Assembly (NCBI GenBank): GCA_045543555.1
Contig: JAZQMQ010000020.1
Coordinates: 1 to 64,000, forward strand
Direction of reading: 5' to 3'
Length of the DNA: 64,000 nt
Source: Colimorpha_A sp045543555
Lineage (GTDB): Bacteria > Bacillota > Clostridia > Oscillospirales > CAG-272
The translations under genes were made by a program, and so were the position numbers. How positions within the stretch are numbered: position 1 is the stretch's first letter; every line of letters begins with the position of its first letter. This document shows positions 50,216-58,516 of the stretch, piece after piece. The notes beneath the pieces were generated by a model. It saw only the letters and a program-made list of their open reading frames with translations. It did no database searches and was not told the DNA's origin.

Positions 50216-53050
50216 ATGTCTTATCCGAAAATTACAGTCAAGGGCGCAAGAGTCCACAATTTAAAAAACATCGATCTGGAAATACCGCGAGATAAGCTCG
50301 TGGTATTCACGGGTCTGAGCGGCTCGGGAAAATCCTCCCTTGCCTTCGATACACTATATGCAGAGGGACACCGACGCTTCGTCGAGTCCCTTTCGTCCTA
50401 TGCCCGAATGTTCTTAGGGCAGATGGACAAGCCCGACGTGGATCTCATCGAGGGACTTTCCCCCGCCATTTCAATAGACCAGAAGACCACCTCCAAAAAC
50501 CCACGCTCCACCGTGGGAACGGTCACCGAGATATACGATTACCTCCGTCTCATGTACGCCCGTATCGGTATTCCCCACTGTCCCGTCTGCGGCAAGGAGA
50601 TCCGTCAGCAGAGCATCGATCAGATACTTGACGATGTCCTTTCGCTTCCCGAGAGGACTAAATTCATAATCCTCTCCCCCGTTGTCCGTGACAAAAAGGG
50701 CATGCACGAAAAGGTTCTTGAGGAAGCAAGGAAAAACGGATACGTCCGTATCCGGATCGACGGCGTGACCTACGATATAAACGATACCCCCGAGCTTGAC
50801 AAAAATAAGAAGCACAGTATAGACGTCGTTGTCGACCGTCTCGTTATGAGAGACGGTATAAGAAGCAGGCTTGCTGACTCCGCGGAAAACGCCCTGAATC
50901 TCGCAAAGGGAAATATGACCGTGGTCATCCTTGACCGCGAGGGCGGAGAGACCGAGCGCACGTATTCGCAGAATTACGCCTGCGAGGAGCACTCCTTCAG
51001 TATGCCCGAGCTTTCTCCCCGTATGTTTTCCTTCAACAACCCCTTGGGAGCATGTGAAAAATGTGCGGGAATCGGTGAGCTTCGCACGGTATCGAAGGAG
51101 CTCGTCATTCCCGACACCTCCCTTTCCATTGCCGACGGCGCCATCAACGTAAACGGCTTCAAGAGTATCGAGGAAAGCACCTGGATGTCACCTCTTTACG
51201 AGGCGGTTGGCAAGGTTTACGGCTTCACCCTCAACACTCCCATCTGCGATTACTCCGAGGAAGCGCTGAACGCCCTGCTTTTCGGTACGGGCGACCGTTA
51301 TTTTGAGATAGAACGCTCCTTTGATGCCAGAAGAGTGCGTCAGTCGGTCAGATTCGAGGGCGTTCTCAATATTATCGAGCAACGCTACGAAATGGGTCAG
51401 AGCGAATACTACGAGGACTTTTTCGAGTTCATTCCCTGCCCTCTCTGTCAGGGCAAAAGACTCAAGCCGCACGTCCTCGCCGTCACCGTCGACGGTATGA
51501 GCATCGACGGTATCTGCTCTCTGTCGGTCGACGATGCCCTTGGCAGAGTCAATTCCCTCATCCTTTCGGGCGAGGAGGAGAAAATTGCAAGAGACATCGT
51601 AAAGGAGCTTCGCTCAAGGCTCTCCTTCCTGAAAAACGTTGGTCTCGGCTACCTTTCCCTCTCACGTCGCTCGGGCACTCTTTCGGGCGGTGAGGCACAG
51701 AGAATAAGACTCGCCACCCAGATAGGCTCATCCCTTATGGGCGTGCTGTACATCCTCGACGAGCCCAGCATCGGTCTTCACCAGAGGGACAACGGCAAGC
51801 TGATAACGGCTCTGAAGGCTCTTCGTGACGTAGGAAACACCGTTATCGTGGTGGAGCATGACGAGGAGACCATGACCGAGGCGGATTACATCGTCGACAT
51901 CGGCCCCCGTGCAGGTGTCCACGGCGGTGAGATAGTCGCCTGCGGCACCCCCGAGGAGATAATGAAAAACGAGGCGTCCCTGACGGGAGATTACCTTTCG
52001 GGCAGAAAGAAGATCGCAGTCCCCGAAAAGCGAAGAGACGGAAACGGTAAATTCCTTAAAATTTACGGCGCAAGGCAGAATAATCTTAAAAATATCGACG
52101 TGACACTCCCCCTCGGTAAGCTCGTTTGCATAACGGGCGTGTCGGGCTCGGGAAAATCGTCGCTGATAAACGGAATTCTCTATCCCGCACTTGCAAAGCA
52201 GCTCAACCGTGCTCTGACGCGTGCGGGCAAGCACGACAGCATCGAGGGCATTGAGGCTCTCGACAAGGTCATTGCCATCGACCAGAGCCCCATCGGTCGC
52301 ACCCCCCGTTCAAATCCCGCAACCTATACGGGACTTTTCAACGATATAAGAGAGCTGTTCGCATCCACAAACGATGCAAAGCTCCGAGGCTACAAGGCAG
52401 GACGCTTCTCCTTCAACGTCAAGGGAGGACGTTGCGAAAGCTGCGAGGGTGACGGCGTAAAGAAGATAGAAATGCACTTCCTTCCCGACATTTACGTCAC
52501 CTGCGACGTCTGTCGTGGAAAGCGTTACAACCGAGACACGCTTGAGGTCAAATATAAGGGCAAGAGCATATCCGACGTCCTTGATATGACCGTTGAGGAA
52601 GGACTTTATTTCTTCGAAAGCCTGCCCAAGCTGAAGAGAAAGCTTCAGACTCTTTTTGACGTAGGTCTCGGATACATCAAGATAGGTCAGTCCTCCACCA
52701 CCCTTTCGGGAGGCGAGGCGCAGAGAGTCAAGCTTGCGACCGAGCTTGCCAAGAGAGGTACGGGACAGACAGCATATATTCTCGACGAGCCCACGACAGG
52801 TCTGCATACCGCTGACGTGGACAAGCTCATCTCCATCCTGCAAAGACTTGCCGACCAGGGCAACACCGTCATCGTCATCGAGCATAACCTCGACCTCATC
52901 AAGACCGCAGACCACATTATCGATATGGGCCCCGAGGGCGGAGACAACGGCGGCACGGTAATAGCCAATGGCACACCTGAAGATGTATCCGCGACAAAGG
53001 GATCTTACACCGGTGAATTTTTGGCAAAAATTCTCGGTCGAAAAAATTAA
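50216..53050 (+). CDS. uvrA: Excinuclease ABC subunit A
   Basis: A 944-residue ABC ATPase that finds DNA lesions with UvrB. Two ATPase modules are seen: Walker A GLSGSGKSSLAF and GVSGSGKSSLI, signatures LSGGEAQRIRLAT and LSGGEAQRVKLAT. Zinc modules are CEEHSF...CEKCAGIG and CESCEGDG...CDVCRGKRY, and CPVCGKE lies near the start. The length is normal. The codon use (many CTC, GAG, AAG) resembles that of gap. No terminator is obvious after the stop. Confidence 0.98.
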   Translation: MSYPKITVKGARVHNLKNIDLEIPRDKLVVFTGLSGSGKSSLAFDTLYAEGHRRFVESLSSYARMFLGQMDKPDVDLIEGLSPAISIDQKTTSKNPRSTVGTVTEIYDYLRLMYARIGIPHCPVCGKEIRQQSIDQILDDVLSLPERTKFIILSPVVRDKKGMHEKVLEEARKNGYVRIRIDGVTYDINDTPELDKNKKHSIDVVVDRLVMRDGIRSRLADSAENALNLAKGNMTVVILDREGGETERTYSQNYACEEHSFSMPELSPRMFSFNNPLGACEKCAGIGELRTVSKELVIPDTSLSIADGAINVNGFKSIEESTWMSPLYEAVGKVYGFTLNTPICDYSEEALNALLFGTGDRYFEIERSFDARRVRQSVRFEGVLNIIEQRYEMGQSEYYEDFFEFIPCPLCQGKRLKPHVLAVTVDGMSIDGICSLSVDDALGRVNSLILSGEEEKIARDIVKELRSRLSFLKNVGLGYLSLSRRSGTLSGGEAQRIRLATQIGSSLMGVLYILDEPSIGLHQRDNGKLITALKALRDVGNTVIVVEHDEETMTEADYIVDIGPRAGVHGGEIVACGTPEEIMKNEASLTGDYLSGRKKIAVPEKRRDGNGKFLKIYGARQNNLKNIDVTLPLGKLVCITGVSGSGKSSLINGILYPALAKQLNRALTRAGKHDSIEGIEALDKVIAIDQSPIGRTPRSNPATYTGLFNDIRELFASTNDAKLRGYKAGRFSFNVKGGRCESCEGDGVKKIEMHFLPDIYVTCDVCRGKRYNRDTLEVKYKGKSISDVLDMTVEEGLYFFESLPKLKRKLQTLFDVGLGYIKIGQSSTTLSGGEAQRVKLATELAKRGTGQTAYILDEPTTGLHTADVDKLISILQRLADQGNTVIVIEHNLDLIKTADHIIDMGPEGGDNGGTVIANGTPEDVSATKGSYTGEFLAKILGRKN

Positions 53051-53070
53051 GAATCAGAAAAGGCAGAAAT

Positions 53071-53169
53071 ATGTTAAGTAAAGCCGAGCTTTCGTCGTTA
53101 TTTCACGGCAGTTATTCCCTTGATTTCGACGAACATGGGTATATATCCGTAAAAAGAAGCGCCGACTGA
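53071..53169 (+). pseudogene. N-terminal remnant, possibly of an SGNH/GDSL-type hydrolase
   Basis: Reads MLSKAELSSLFHGSYSLDF then DEHGYISVKRSAD and stops after 32 codons. The LFHG...G-Y pattern resembles the start of clostridial SGNH-hydrolase-like proteins, though this is a weak match by eye. It begins 20 bp after uvrA behind AAAGGCAG. It ends exactly where a second broken gene of opposite strand begins, which suggests a deletion junction near 53165. Confidence 0.4.
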
Positions 53170-53487
53170 ACGTTTTCCTTTACGCTGAGGTCAAAAATAA
53201 GATTTCCCGCAGGGAGCTTTGTGGGGAGTAGGTCTGCCGTAAGGCTTATCAAAAATTCTGATAATCTCCTCGTTCTTTTTCTCCTCGGCAAGCCTTTTAA
53301 GATTTGCATAGGTGTATTCACCGCCCGCTATCGAGGGCGTGGAGCAGTCCCAAAGACTATTTAAATCAAGAGACATACGGTGCGCGTCGGACGGGCTGTA
53401 AATAAGCGCTCCGATAGCGCCGTTCCCCAGAGGAATAGCCTCGTCCCACTTGGTTATTGTGTTTTCAAATTTCATTACGTTCTTCAT
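53170..53487 (-). pseudogene. N-terminal remnant of a GH95-like glycoside hydrolase
   Basis: Starts MKNVMKFENTITKWDEAIPL then GNGAIGALIYS, a typical opening of the GH95/GH65 N-terminal domain, with SLDLNSLWDCSTPSIAGGEY and YGRPTP. A one-base frameshift near 53225 moves the reading to PTKLPAGNLIFDLSVKENVQ, after which homology ends at about 53165. A full enzyme would be over 700 residues. So this is a truncated and frameshifted copy, probably left by a deletion. The first ~85 residues could still be translated but not as an enzyme. Confidence 0.6.
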
Positions 53488-53726
53488 GCTTTTCTCCTGT
53501 AACTTAGGTTGTTTTCATTATAATATTTATCAGTTAATAAGTTAATATAAAAATGAGACAACAATCATGCATTTTCTGCAAGGCGTATAACAGGTCACAA
53601 ATTACAATGTGCCACAAAAAAATAATAACGATAAGGCATTTCAATACCCAATTTTTATTTGTGATAGAAATACTATATATCAGCTTTATTTCTTTTAAAA
53701 AAAAATAAAATTTTTTTCAAAAACAT
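53488..53726. other. AT-rich intergenic stretch, nothing recognised
   Basis: Very AT-rich with long A and T runs (53690-53720), which could act as UP-element-like or curved DNA upstream of the next promoter. No gene or structured RNA was seen. Confidence 0.4.
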
Positions 53727-53755
53727 TTGAAATCGCAAAAAATTTAGTGTATAAT
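53727..53755 (+). promoter_or_regulatory. Promoter of the small Cys protein gene
   Basis: TTGAAA (53727-53732), 17 nt, TATAAT (53750-53755), with an A/T-tract region directly upstream. Confidence 0.75.
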
Positions 53756-53789
53756 ATGTGTTAGAACGAAAATATCAAGGATAAGAACA

Positions 53790-54014
53790 ATGTTTAAGAA
53801 AAAGAAAAAAGGTTCAACCCCCGACACTCCAAAGATGTGTCTTTACTGCGAGAACGCAACGGTTATCAGTGATGACGACAACGTTCTTTGCTCACTCAAG
53901 GGAATAGTAAATAAAGAGTACAGCTGCAACAAATGCATCTACGACCCGCTGAAAAGAATTCCGACTCCTATTCCCCCAATGCCCAAGCTTTCAGAGGAAG
54001 ATATTATCATTTAA
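53790..54014 (+). CDS. Small Cys-rich protein, unknown
   Basis: A 74-residue protein with a Lys-rich start (MFKKKKKGS), Cys17 and Cys20 (MCLYCENA), Cys34 (VLCSLKG) and Cys46/Cys49 (SCNKCIYDPLKR), then a Pro-rich, acidic tail. The spacing suggests one zinc or iron-sulfur site, as in small conserved clostridial proteins of unknown role. It is a single-gene unit with a clear promoter and terminator, so it is probably real despite its size. Confidence 0.75.
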   Translation: MFKKKKKGSTPDTPKMCLYCENATVISDDDNVLCSLKGIVNKEYSCNKCIYDPLKRIPTPIPPMPKLSEEDIII

Positions 54015-54052
54015 AAAAAACAAGCTGTTGCCCAGGCAACAGCTTGTTTTTT
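54013..54052. terminator. Bidirectional terminator
   Basis: Perfect 12-bp stem CAAGCTGTTGCC/GGCAACAGCTTG closed by CA, with an A-run before and a T-run after it. It ends both the small Cys protein gene and the minus-strand MutS-like pair. Confidence 0.92.
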
Positions 54053-55535
54053 ATTTATCAACTATTATCTTGTACTTACTTTCGGGATCATCGGAAGTGT
54101 GGGCAAGTATTGCATTTTCTTTTTCCATATACCCGAAAAGTGCGGTAAGGTGAGTAACGAAAACGTACTTAGTCTTAAGCTTTGGCATAAAACGGAGAAT
54201 ATTGTATATACTCTCGGTTCCTTCCTTGTATGAAGTCGTCTGGAATGTCTCGTTTAAAAGCAAGAAGGAATAGGGCGTAAGCTTATTAAGTATCGTCGCA
54301 ATTTCTCTTGCCTCCTGATCGAATCTTCCCTTTGCGTCTCCAATAAGAAACTCCTCTTCCGCGCTTGAGAAATGGGAGAAAAATCCTCGTCTGATACTGA
54401 TTACGGCACTCTCCGCCAAAACAGGTAATCCTGCCTGCGCGAAAAGCTGAGCCGCTCCTATAGAACGGAGATAAACGGTCTTTCCGCTGTCCGTAAGTCC
54501 CTTAACGAGAAGCCCCGACTGCTCATTTGTCAGCACGAGGTCGTTTGGTACGGTTTTTGCGCCATGTCCGTTTGACAGAAGAACAAGCTCACGAAGCCCT
54601 TTGGCTTCAAACCTGTCAGCCTCCTCGGGCAGCACGGTAGGAATAACCGTGGGTACGCCGTCGGAAAGAGCCTTATTGCAATAGTTGAGTGCGGCTTCAT
54701 AGAACATCAGCTCGCTCGAAAGTCCAAAAAAGGCATCGTAAACGTCGCCTGTAACCTTCGTCAGCACAGCATCTATCCTTGAAAGAGCTTCGTTCAGGAT
54801 ATACTGTGCATCGCTTAAAGGATCCTCGCCTGCCTCTGACAAGGCCGCAGTAACCTCAACCCCTTCTTTAACCTTCTTTTTTGCGAAAAGCTTCGACAAT
54901 CCGCTTGCCTGCTTTTTCTCGACTATATCACTTATATCGCATGATAACAGCTTAAGTGCATGATCGAGAAAAAACACCATACTGAAATCAAAATCCTGTG
55001 GGGTCTTGTATCTGAATCTTTGAGATATATCAACGAGCTCATTAAGTGCCTCGTTTTCGGACATGCTCTTACACCAATCGCGTATGGCACAAAGTCCCTC
55101 ACTCTTGACCGGATATTCGCTTAGCGTCTCTCCGATCGTGCCGAAGAACGATGCTATTGTTGAAGGAAATATCGCCGTAATTTTAAGCGATGAAAAGGTG
55201 TGATCAAGAAGCGCCTCGGAATTTATTTCCGAGCCCCTGCTGTTCACAGCGCTCAGCTTCATTTCCTGCCAGTCACTTTTGATCTTATCGTAACGGGAAA
55301 ACAGAGTTTTAAGCGAATCGATAAGTCCGTCAATTTTATTCAGATCCTCAAATATTTGCTGCCTGAATACAATATTCTCGGTCTTAGTCAGTGGCTTTTC
55401 AAGAACCGAGATGAAATACTCTGCTCTTCTCTTATCCGCAACTATGTTCTTCACTGCCCTGTCGAGAGACAAGTCGTAAAGAACTCCACATTCGGCATTG
55501 GGATCGGGTATTTTATAAAGCAAACTGAACTTCAT
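54051..55535 (-). CDS. MutS-family ATPase without mismatch domain (second of pair)
   Basis: A 494-residue protein whose C-terminal third is a MutS-type ABC ATPase: Walker A VKGLTDSGKTVYLRSIG (346-353 core) and Walker B FLLLNETFQTT (N428-E429), then FVTHL. In MutS the Walker B is DE; here Asn replaces Asp, with Glu kept. The N-terminal part is helical like the MutS lever/clamp but has no mismatch-reading domain with its Phe-x-Glu. I start it at 55535, behind GGGGAGGCATAAT, one base after the upstream homologue. The pair probably acts as a heterodimer. Function unknown. Confidence 0.75.
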   Translation of the reverse strand: MKFSLLYKIPDPNAECGVLYDLSLDRAVKNIVADKRRAEYFISVLEKPLTKTENIVFRQQIFEDLNKIDGLIDSLKTLFSRYDKIKSDWQEMKLSAVNSRGSEINSEALLDHTFSSLKITAIFPSTIASFFGTIGETLSEYPVKSEGLCAIRDWCKSMSENEALNELVDISQRFRYKTPQDFDFSMVFFLDHALKLLSCDISDIVEKKQASGLSKLFAKKKVKEGVEVTAALSEAGEDPLSDAQYILNEALSRIDAVLTKVTGDVYDAFFGLSSELMFYEAALNYCNKALSDGVPTVIPTVLPEEADRFEAKGLRELVLLSNGHGAKTVPNDLVLTNEQSGLLVKGLTDSGKTVYLRSIGAAQLFAQAGLPVLAESAVISIRRGFFSHFSSAEEEFLIGDAKGRFDQEAREIATILNKLTPYSFLLLNETFQTTSYKEGTESIYNILRFMPKLKTKYVFVTHLTALFGYMEKENAILAHTSDDPESKYKIIVDK

Positions 55536-55536
55536 A

Positions 55537-57000
55537 TTATGCCTCCCCATTATCAAGCTTACCAAAGCGAGCCTCAAGGGCCTCAACAGTTAGTCCGCAT
55601 CTTATCAGAATATCCCTTGCGTATGAACCGCCCACGCTTTTTTGCTTTGCAATCTTAAAGGTTCGTCTGTTTTCGTCATTAACGTCGATAAGCACGTTTA
55701 GATACGGTATATCAGACTCCCTGAGTCCGTGCTGATGAGTGATATAAAGTCCGAATATCTTCTTTGAGTAAAGCTCGTTTGCAAGCTTTTCTGTCATAAA
55801 TACGGCATTTTCCTCATTGGTTGTAGAATACGTCTCATTCAGCAAAACGACAGAGTTTTCGTCCATTTCTCGAAGGATACCTTGAACACGGTTGTTTTCC
55901 TCAACAAATCGTCCGCTTCCGTCAAAGCGTTCATCACGAGGAAAATGTGTGAATACCGAGCTTATGTCGCTTATCGATGCACTTACACAGGGTAATGGAC
56001 AACCAAGCAGGAATAGAACGAGCGCGATACCTACGGTTCTGAGATACGTTGTTTTTCCTCCGCCATTTGCACCCGTCAGAATATAAAAGGGCTCTTCCTC
56101 TGTGAATGATATGTCATTCGGAATTATGTCTGTCTCGTTTTTTGCAAGAAGTGATACGTCGTATGCTTCGGTTACGCTTACTACTCTGCCCTCTGCAACC
56201 GTTGGATAAGTAAGTGGAATACCAACCCCTTTGATCCTGTCAAGAAAATCGAGCATCGTAAGATAGAACTCGGTCTCCTTTCGGTAGAAGGTTATCGAGG
56301 GATCATAATACGAATAAAACTCTGTCTTAAAAGCTTTGAGCTCCTTCATCAACGGAATATTGAGCTTTCCCATTGAATTTACTATATCCGGAGAAAGCCT
56401 TCTGCTCTCGGGAGTCTTCACTCTGGGTTCAGAAACACCCAAGGTAGTCGCACATTCGGTTATTCTCTGCATAAATGTCTGATTTTTTTCGGCCTGAAGG
56501 CTGATCTTTTCTCCCGACACCTCAAGGGTGACACATAAAGTCTCCTCAACCGACGGTAAAAGTCTGTTTATCTCCGAAGCCATTCTGCTGAATATTTCAG
56601 AACCTCTCTCCTTTTCGAAGGCAGCGGAAAAACGGTGGGAAAGCGGATCGGACAGATCTGCTTTTGATGCGTTTTCTATGAAATTTTCAAGTTCAAAACA
56701 GATGAAAAAGAATATTAAGCATTTTTCAGCCTCGGTTCTCACCTTTCCAAAGGCTTCGTCGAGGCGGCTCAGCTCGCTTGATATTTCAAACAAATTCTTA
56801 TAAGTCTCTCTTGAACTATGATCCGAAAGAGCTTTAAAAAACGCCTGTCTGCGAATAATGTTATCTTTTTCACATGGCACAGACGCGGCGCGAGCAACCC
56901 TCTTGGGCATAAAATTAAGGAGCTGAAGATCCTCAAATACGTTCAAACTCAATGGCTTTTTATTTGGCTTAACATAATAAAGCAGACTGGGATATCCCAT
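55537..57000 (-). CDS. MutS-family ATPase without mismatch domain (first of pair)
   Basis: A 487-residue homologue of its neighbour. Walker A is GANGGGKTTYLRTVG (310-317 core), a Q-loop-like segment follows (FPRDERFDGSGRFVEE), Walker B is VVLLNETYSTT (N388-E389), and the switch is YITHQHG. The N-terminal 280 residues are helical. No nuclease Smr domain as in MutS2 is present. The start follows AAAGGTAAAATTAT. It is co-transcribed and nearly contiguous with the 54051-55535 gene. Confidence 0.75.
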   Translation of the reverse strand: MGYPSLLYYVKPNKKPLSLNVFEDLQLLNFMPKRVARAASVPCEKDNIIRRQAFFKALSDHSSRETYKNLFEISSELSRLDEAFGKVRTEAEKCLIFFFICFELENFIENASKADLSDPLSHRFSAAFEKERGSEIFSRMASEINRLLPSVEETLCVTLEVSGEKISLQAEKNQTFMQRITECATTLGVSEPRVKTPESRRLSPDIVNSMGKLNIPLMKELKAFKTEFYSYYDPSITFYRKETEFYLTMLDFLDRIKGVGIPLTYPTVAEGRVVSVTEAYDVSLLAKNETDIIPNDISFTEEEPFYILTGANGGGKTTYLRTVGIALVLFLLGCPLPCVSASISDISSVFTHFPRDERFDGSGRFVEENNRVQGILREMDENSVVLLNETYSTTNEENAVFMTEKLANELYSKKIFGLYITHQHGLRESDIPYLNVLIDVNDENRRTFKIAKQKSVGGSYARDILIRCGLTVEALEARFGKLDNGEA

Positions 57001-57115
57001 ATAATTTTACCTTTCAGACAGTAATCTTTTATTATTATAACCCTAAAATCCCATATTTGCAAGGGCATTTTGTAAATATTTGAGTCCGCTTATTCAAAAA
57101 ACCGCCCTCAAGGTC

Positions 57116-57144
57116 TTGAAAACGTTACTTGGTTGTGATATAAT
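57116..57144 (+). promoter_or_regulatory. Promoter of the yqeG-rlmA-plsC-pepF operon
   Basis: TTGAAA (57116-57121), 17 nt, TATAAT (57139-57144). Confidence 0.8.
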
Positions 57145-57167
57145 CTACATAATTATGTGAACGGAGA

Positions 57168-57695
57168 ATGTACAAATTGTTTACCGATAAATATTTTATG
57201 CCCGATCTGTATCTTGACGATATATACTGTATAAAGGCGGAATTCCTTAAAAGCAAAGGAATAAAGGCAGTGCTCCTCGACATTGATAACACGCTTGTCA
57301 CATACGATGATCCGCTTCCCACAGAAAGCGTGCTTAATTGGTTAAGCTCACTTTCCGATGCCGGAATAAAAGCGGCATTTATTTCGAACAACCATAAGGA
57401 TAGAGTTGAGCATTTCAATTCAGAGCTGAAGTGTTTTGCAACCTGGGACAGCCGCAAACCATCCGGCAAATGCTACCGTGCTGCAATGAAGCACCTCGGA
57501 ACCGACACCACAAATACTGCAGTCATCGGAGATCAGGTGTTTACAGACGTTTGGAGCGCAAAAAGACTTGGCTTATTTGCCATCCTTGTTAAGCCCATTA
57601 AAGACAAAACTTCCCTTTTCTTCAAGTCCAAAAGAGCACTTGAAAAGCCGATCCTTAAAAGATACAAAAAAAATCACTGTGAGGATAAAAAATGA
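57168..57695 (+). CDS. yqeG: YqeG-family HAD phosphatase
   Basis: A 175-residue HAD subfamily IIIA phosphatase. The nucleophile motif is LLDIDNTLV (Asp38, Asp40). Motif II is AAFISNNH, and motif III/IV is RKPSGKC...VIGDQVFTDVWSAKRLG. The start is uncertain: GGAGA is only 1-2 nt before the ATG at 57168, while a TTG five codons in (FTDKYF...) has better spacing. The family's physiological substrate is unclear; relatives handle phosphatidylglycerol phosphate or nucleotides. It overlaps rlmA as ATGA. Confidence 0.88.
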   Translation: MYKLFTDKYFMPDLYLDDIYCIKAEFLKSKGIKAVLLDIDNTLVTYDDPLPTESVLNWLSSLSDAGIKAAFISNNHKDRVEHFNSELKCFATWDSRKPSGKCYRAAMKHLGTDTTNTAVIGDQVFTDVWSAKRLGLFAILVKPIKDKTSLFFKSKRALEKPILKRYKKNHCEDKK

Positions 57696-58516
57696 TCCCC
57701 TTTGTTTGTCCGAGCTGCCGCATTCCACTCAATATCGATGGCAATTCATATAAATGCGAAAACAAGCACTGCTTCGACATATCAAAGGAGGGTTACGTAA
57801 ACCTTGCATTAGGCAAAAACGATTCGGGAGACGATCCCGAAATGTGCCGTGCGAGAAGAGATTTTCTCTCCGCGGAATACTATGAACAATTTGCCGATGC
57901 AATAGCAGACGAGCTGCGGGTAAGGAATGTAAAAAGCGTCTGCGATGCAGGATGCGGAGAAGGTTATTACTCAAGAAAGATCAGATCATTTATTCCTGAA
58001 GCCGAAATTATCGGTCTTGACCTTGCAAAAACCTCTGTAAAGCTCGCGTCGAAATCAGAAAAAAACAGCGATAACCCTATTCGCTATGCCGTTGCGGGAA
58101 TATTTGATATGCCCCTGCCGAGCAACTCCTTTGACGCTCTTATTTCTGTATTTGCTCCCGTACCGGAGGCAGAAGCGTTCCGCATACTGAAAAGCGACGG
58201 CATTATGATAGTCGCTCATCCCGGAAAGGATCACTTAAACGGGTTAAAAAGCCTGCTTTACGACACTCCCTACGATAACGATGAGGTACTCACACAGTAC
58301 CACGGATTTAAGCATCTGTACAACAGACGAACAAAATATGATGTACGAGTATCAAATGAACATGCTTCAAGCCTGTTTCTCATGACCCCTTACTATTGGA
58401 GAACGTCAAAATCCGACGCGGACAAGCTTAAAAACGCAGAGGTCGTACACACCGACCTTGATTTCATTATTTCGGTATATCAAAAAACAAGCGAAAGCGA
58501 GAACAAAAATGAGTAA
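57692..58516 (+). CDS. rlmA: 23S rRNA guanine-N1 methyltransferase, RlmA type
   Basis: A 274-residue SAM enzyme of the RrmA/RlmA family, which methylates G745 or G748 of 23S rRNA. The N-terminal zinc site is PFVCPSCRIPL...KCENKHCFDISKEGYVNL, diagnostic for the family. SAM-binding is VCDAGCGEGYYSRK, and FAPVPEAEAFRIL replaces the usual FSPC region. In some species RlmA(II) gives tylosin resistance; the target base here cannot be fixed by eye. It overlaps its two neighbours, so the operon is tightly coupled. Confidence 0.85.
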   Translation: MIPFVCPSCRIPLNIDGNSYKCENKHCFDISKEGYVNLALGKNDSGDDPEMCRARRDFLSAEYYEQFADAIADELRVRNVKSVCDAGCGEGYYSRKIRSFIPEAEIIGLDLAKTSVKLASKSEKNSDNPIRYAVAGIFDMPLPSNSFDALISVFAPVPEAEAFRILKSDGIMIVAHPGKDHLNGLKSLLYDTPYDNDEVLTQYHGFKHLYNRRTKYDVRVSNEHASSLFLMTPYYWRTSKSDADKLKNAEVVHTDLDFIISVYQKTSESENKNE

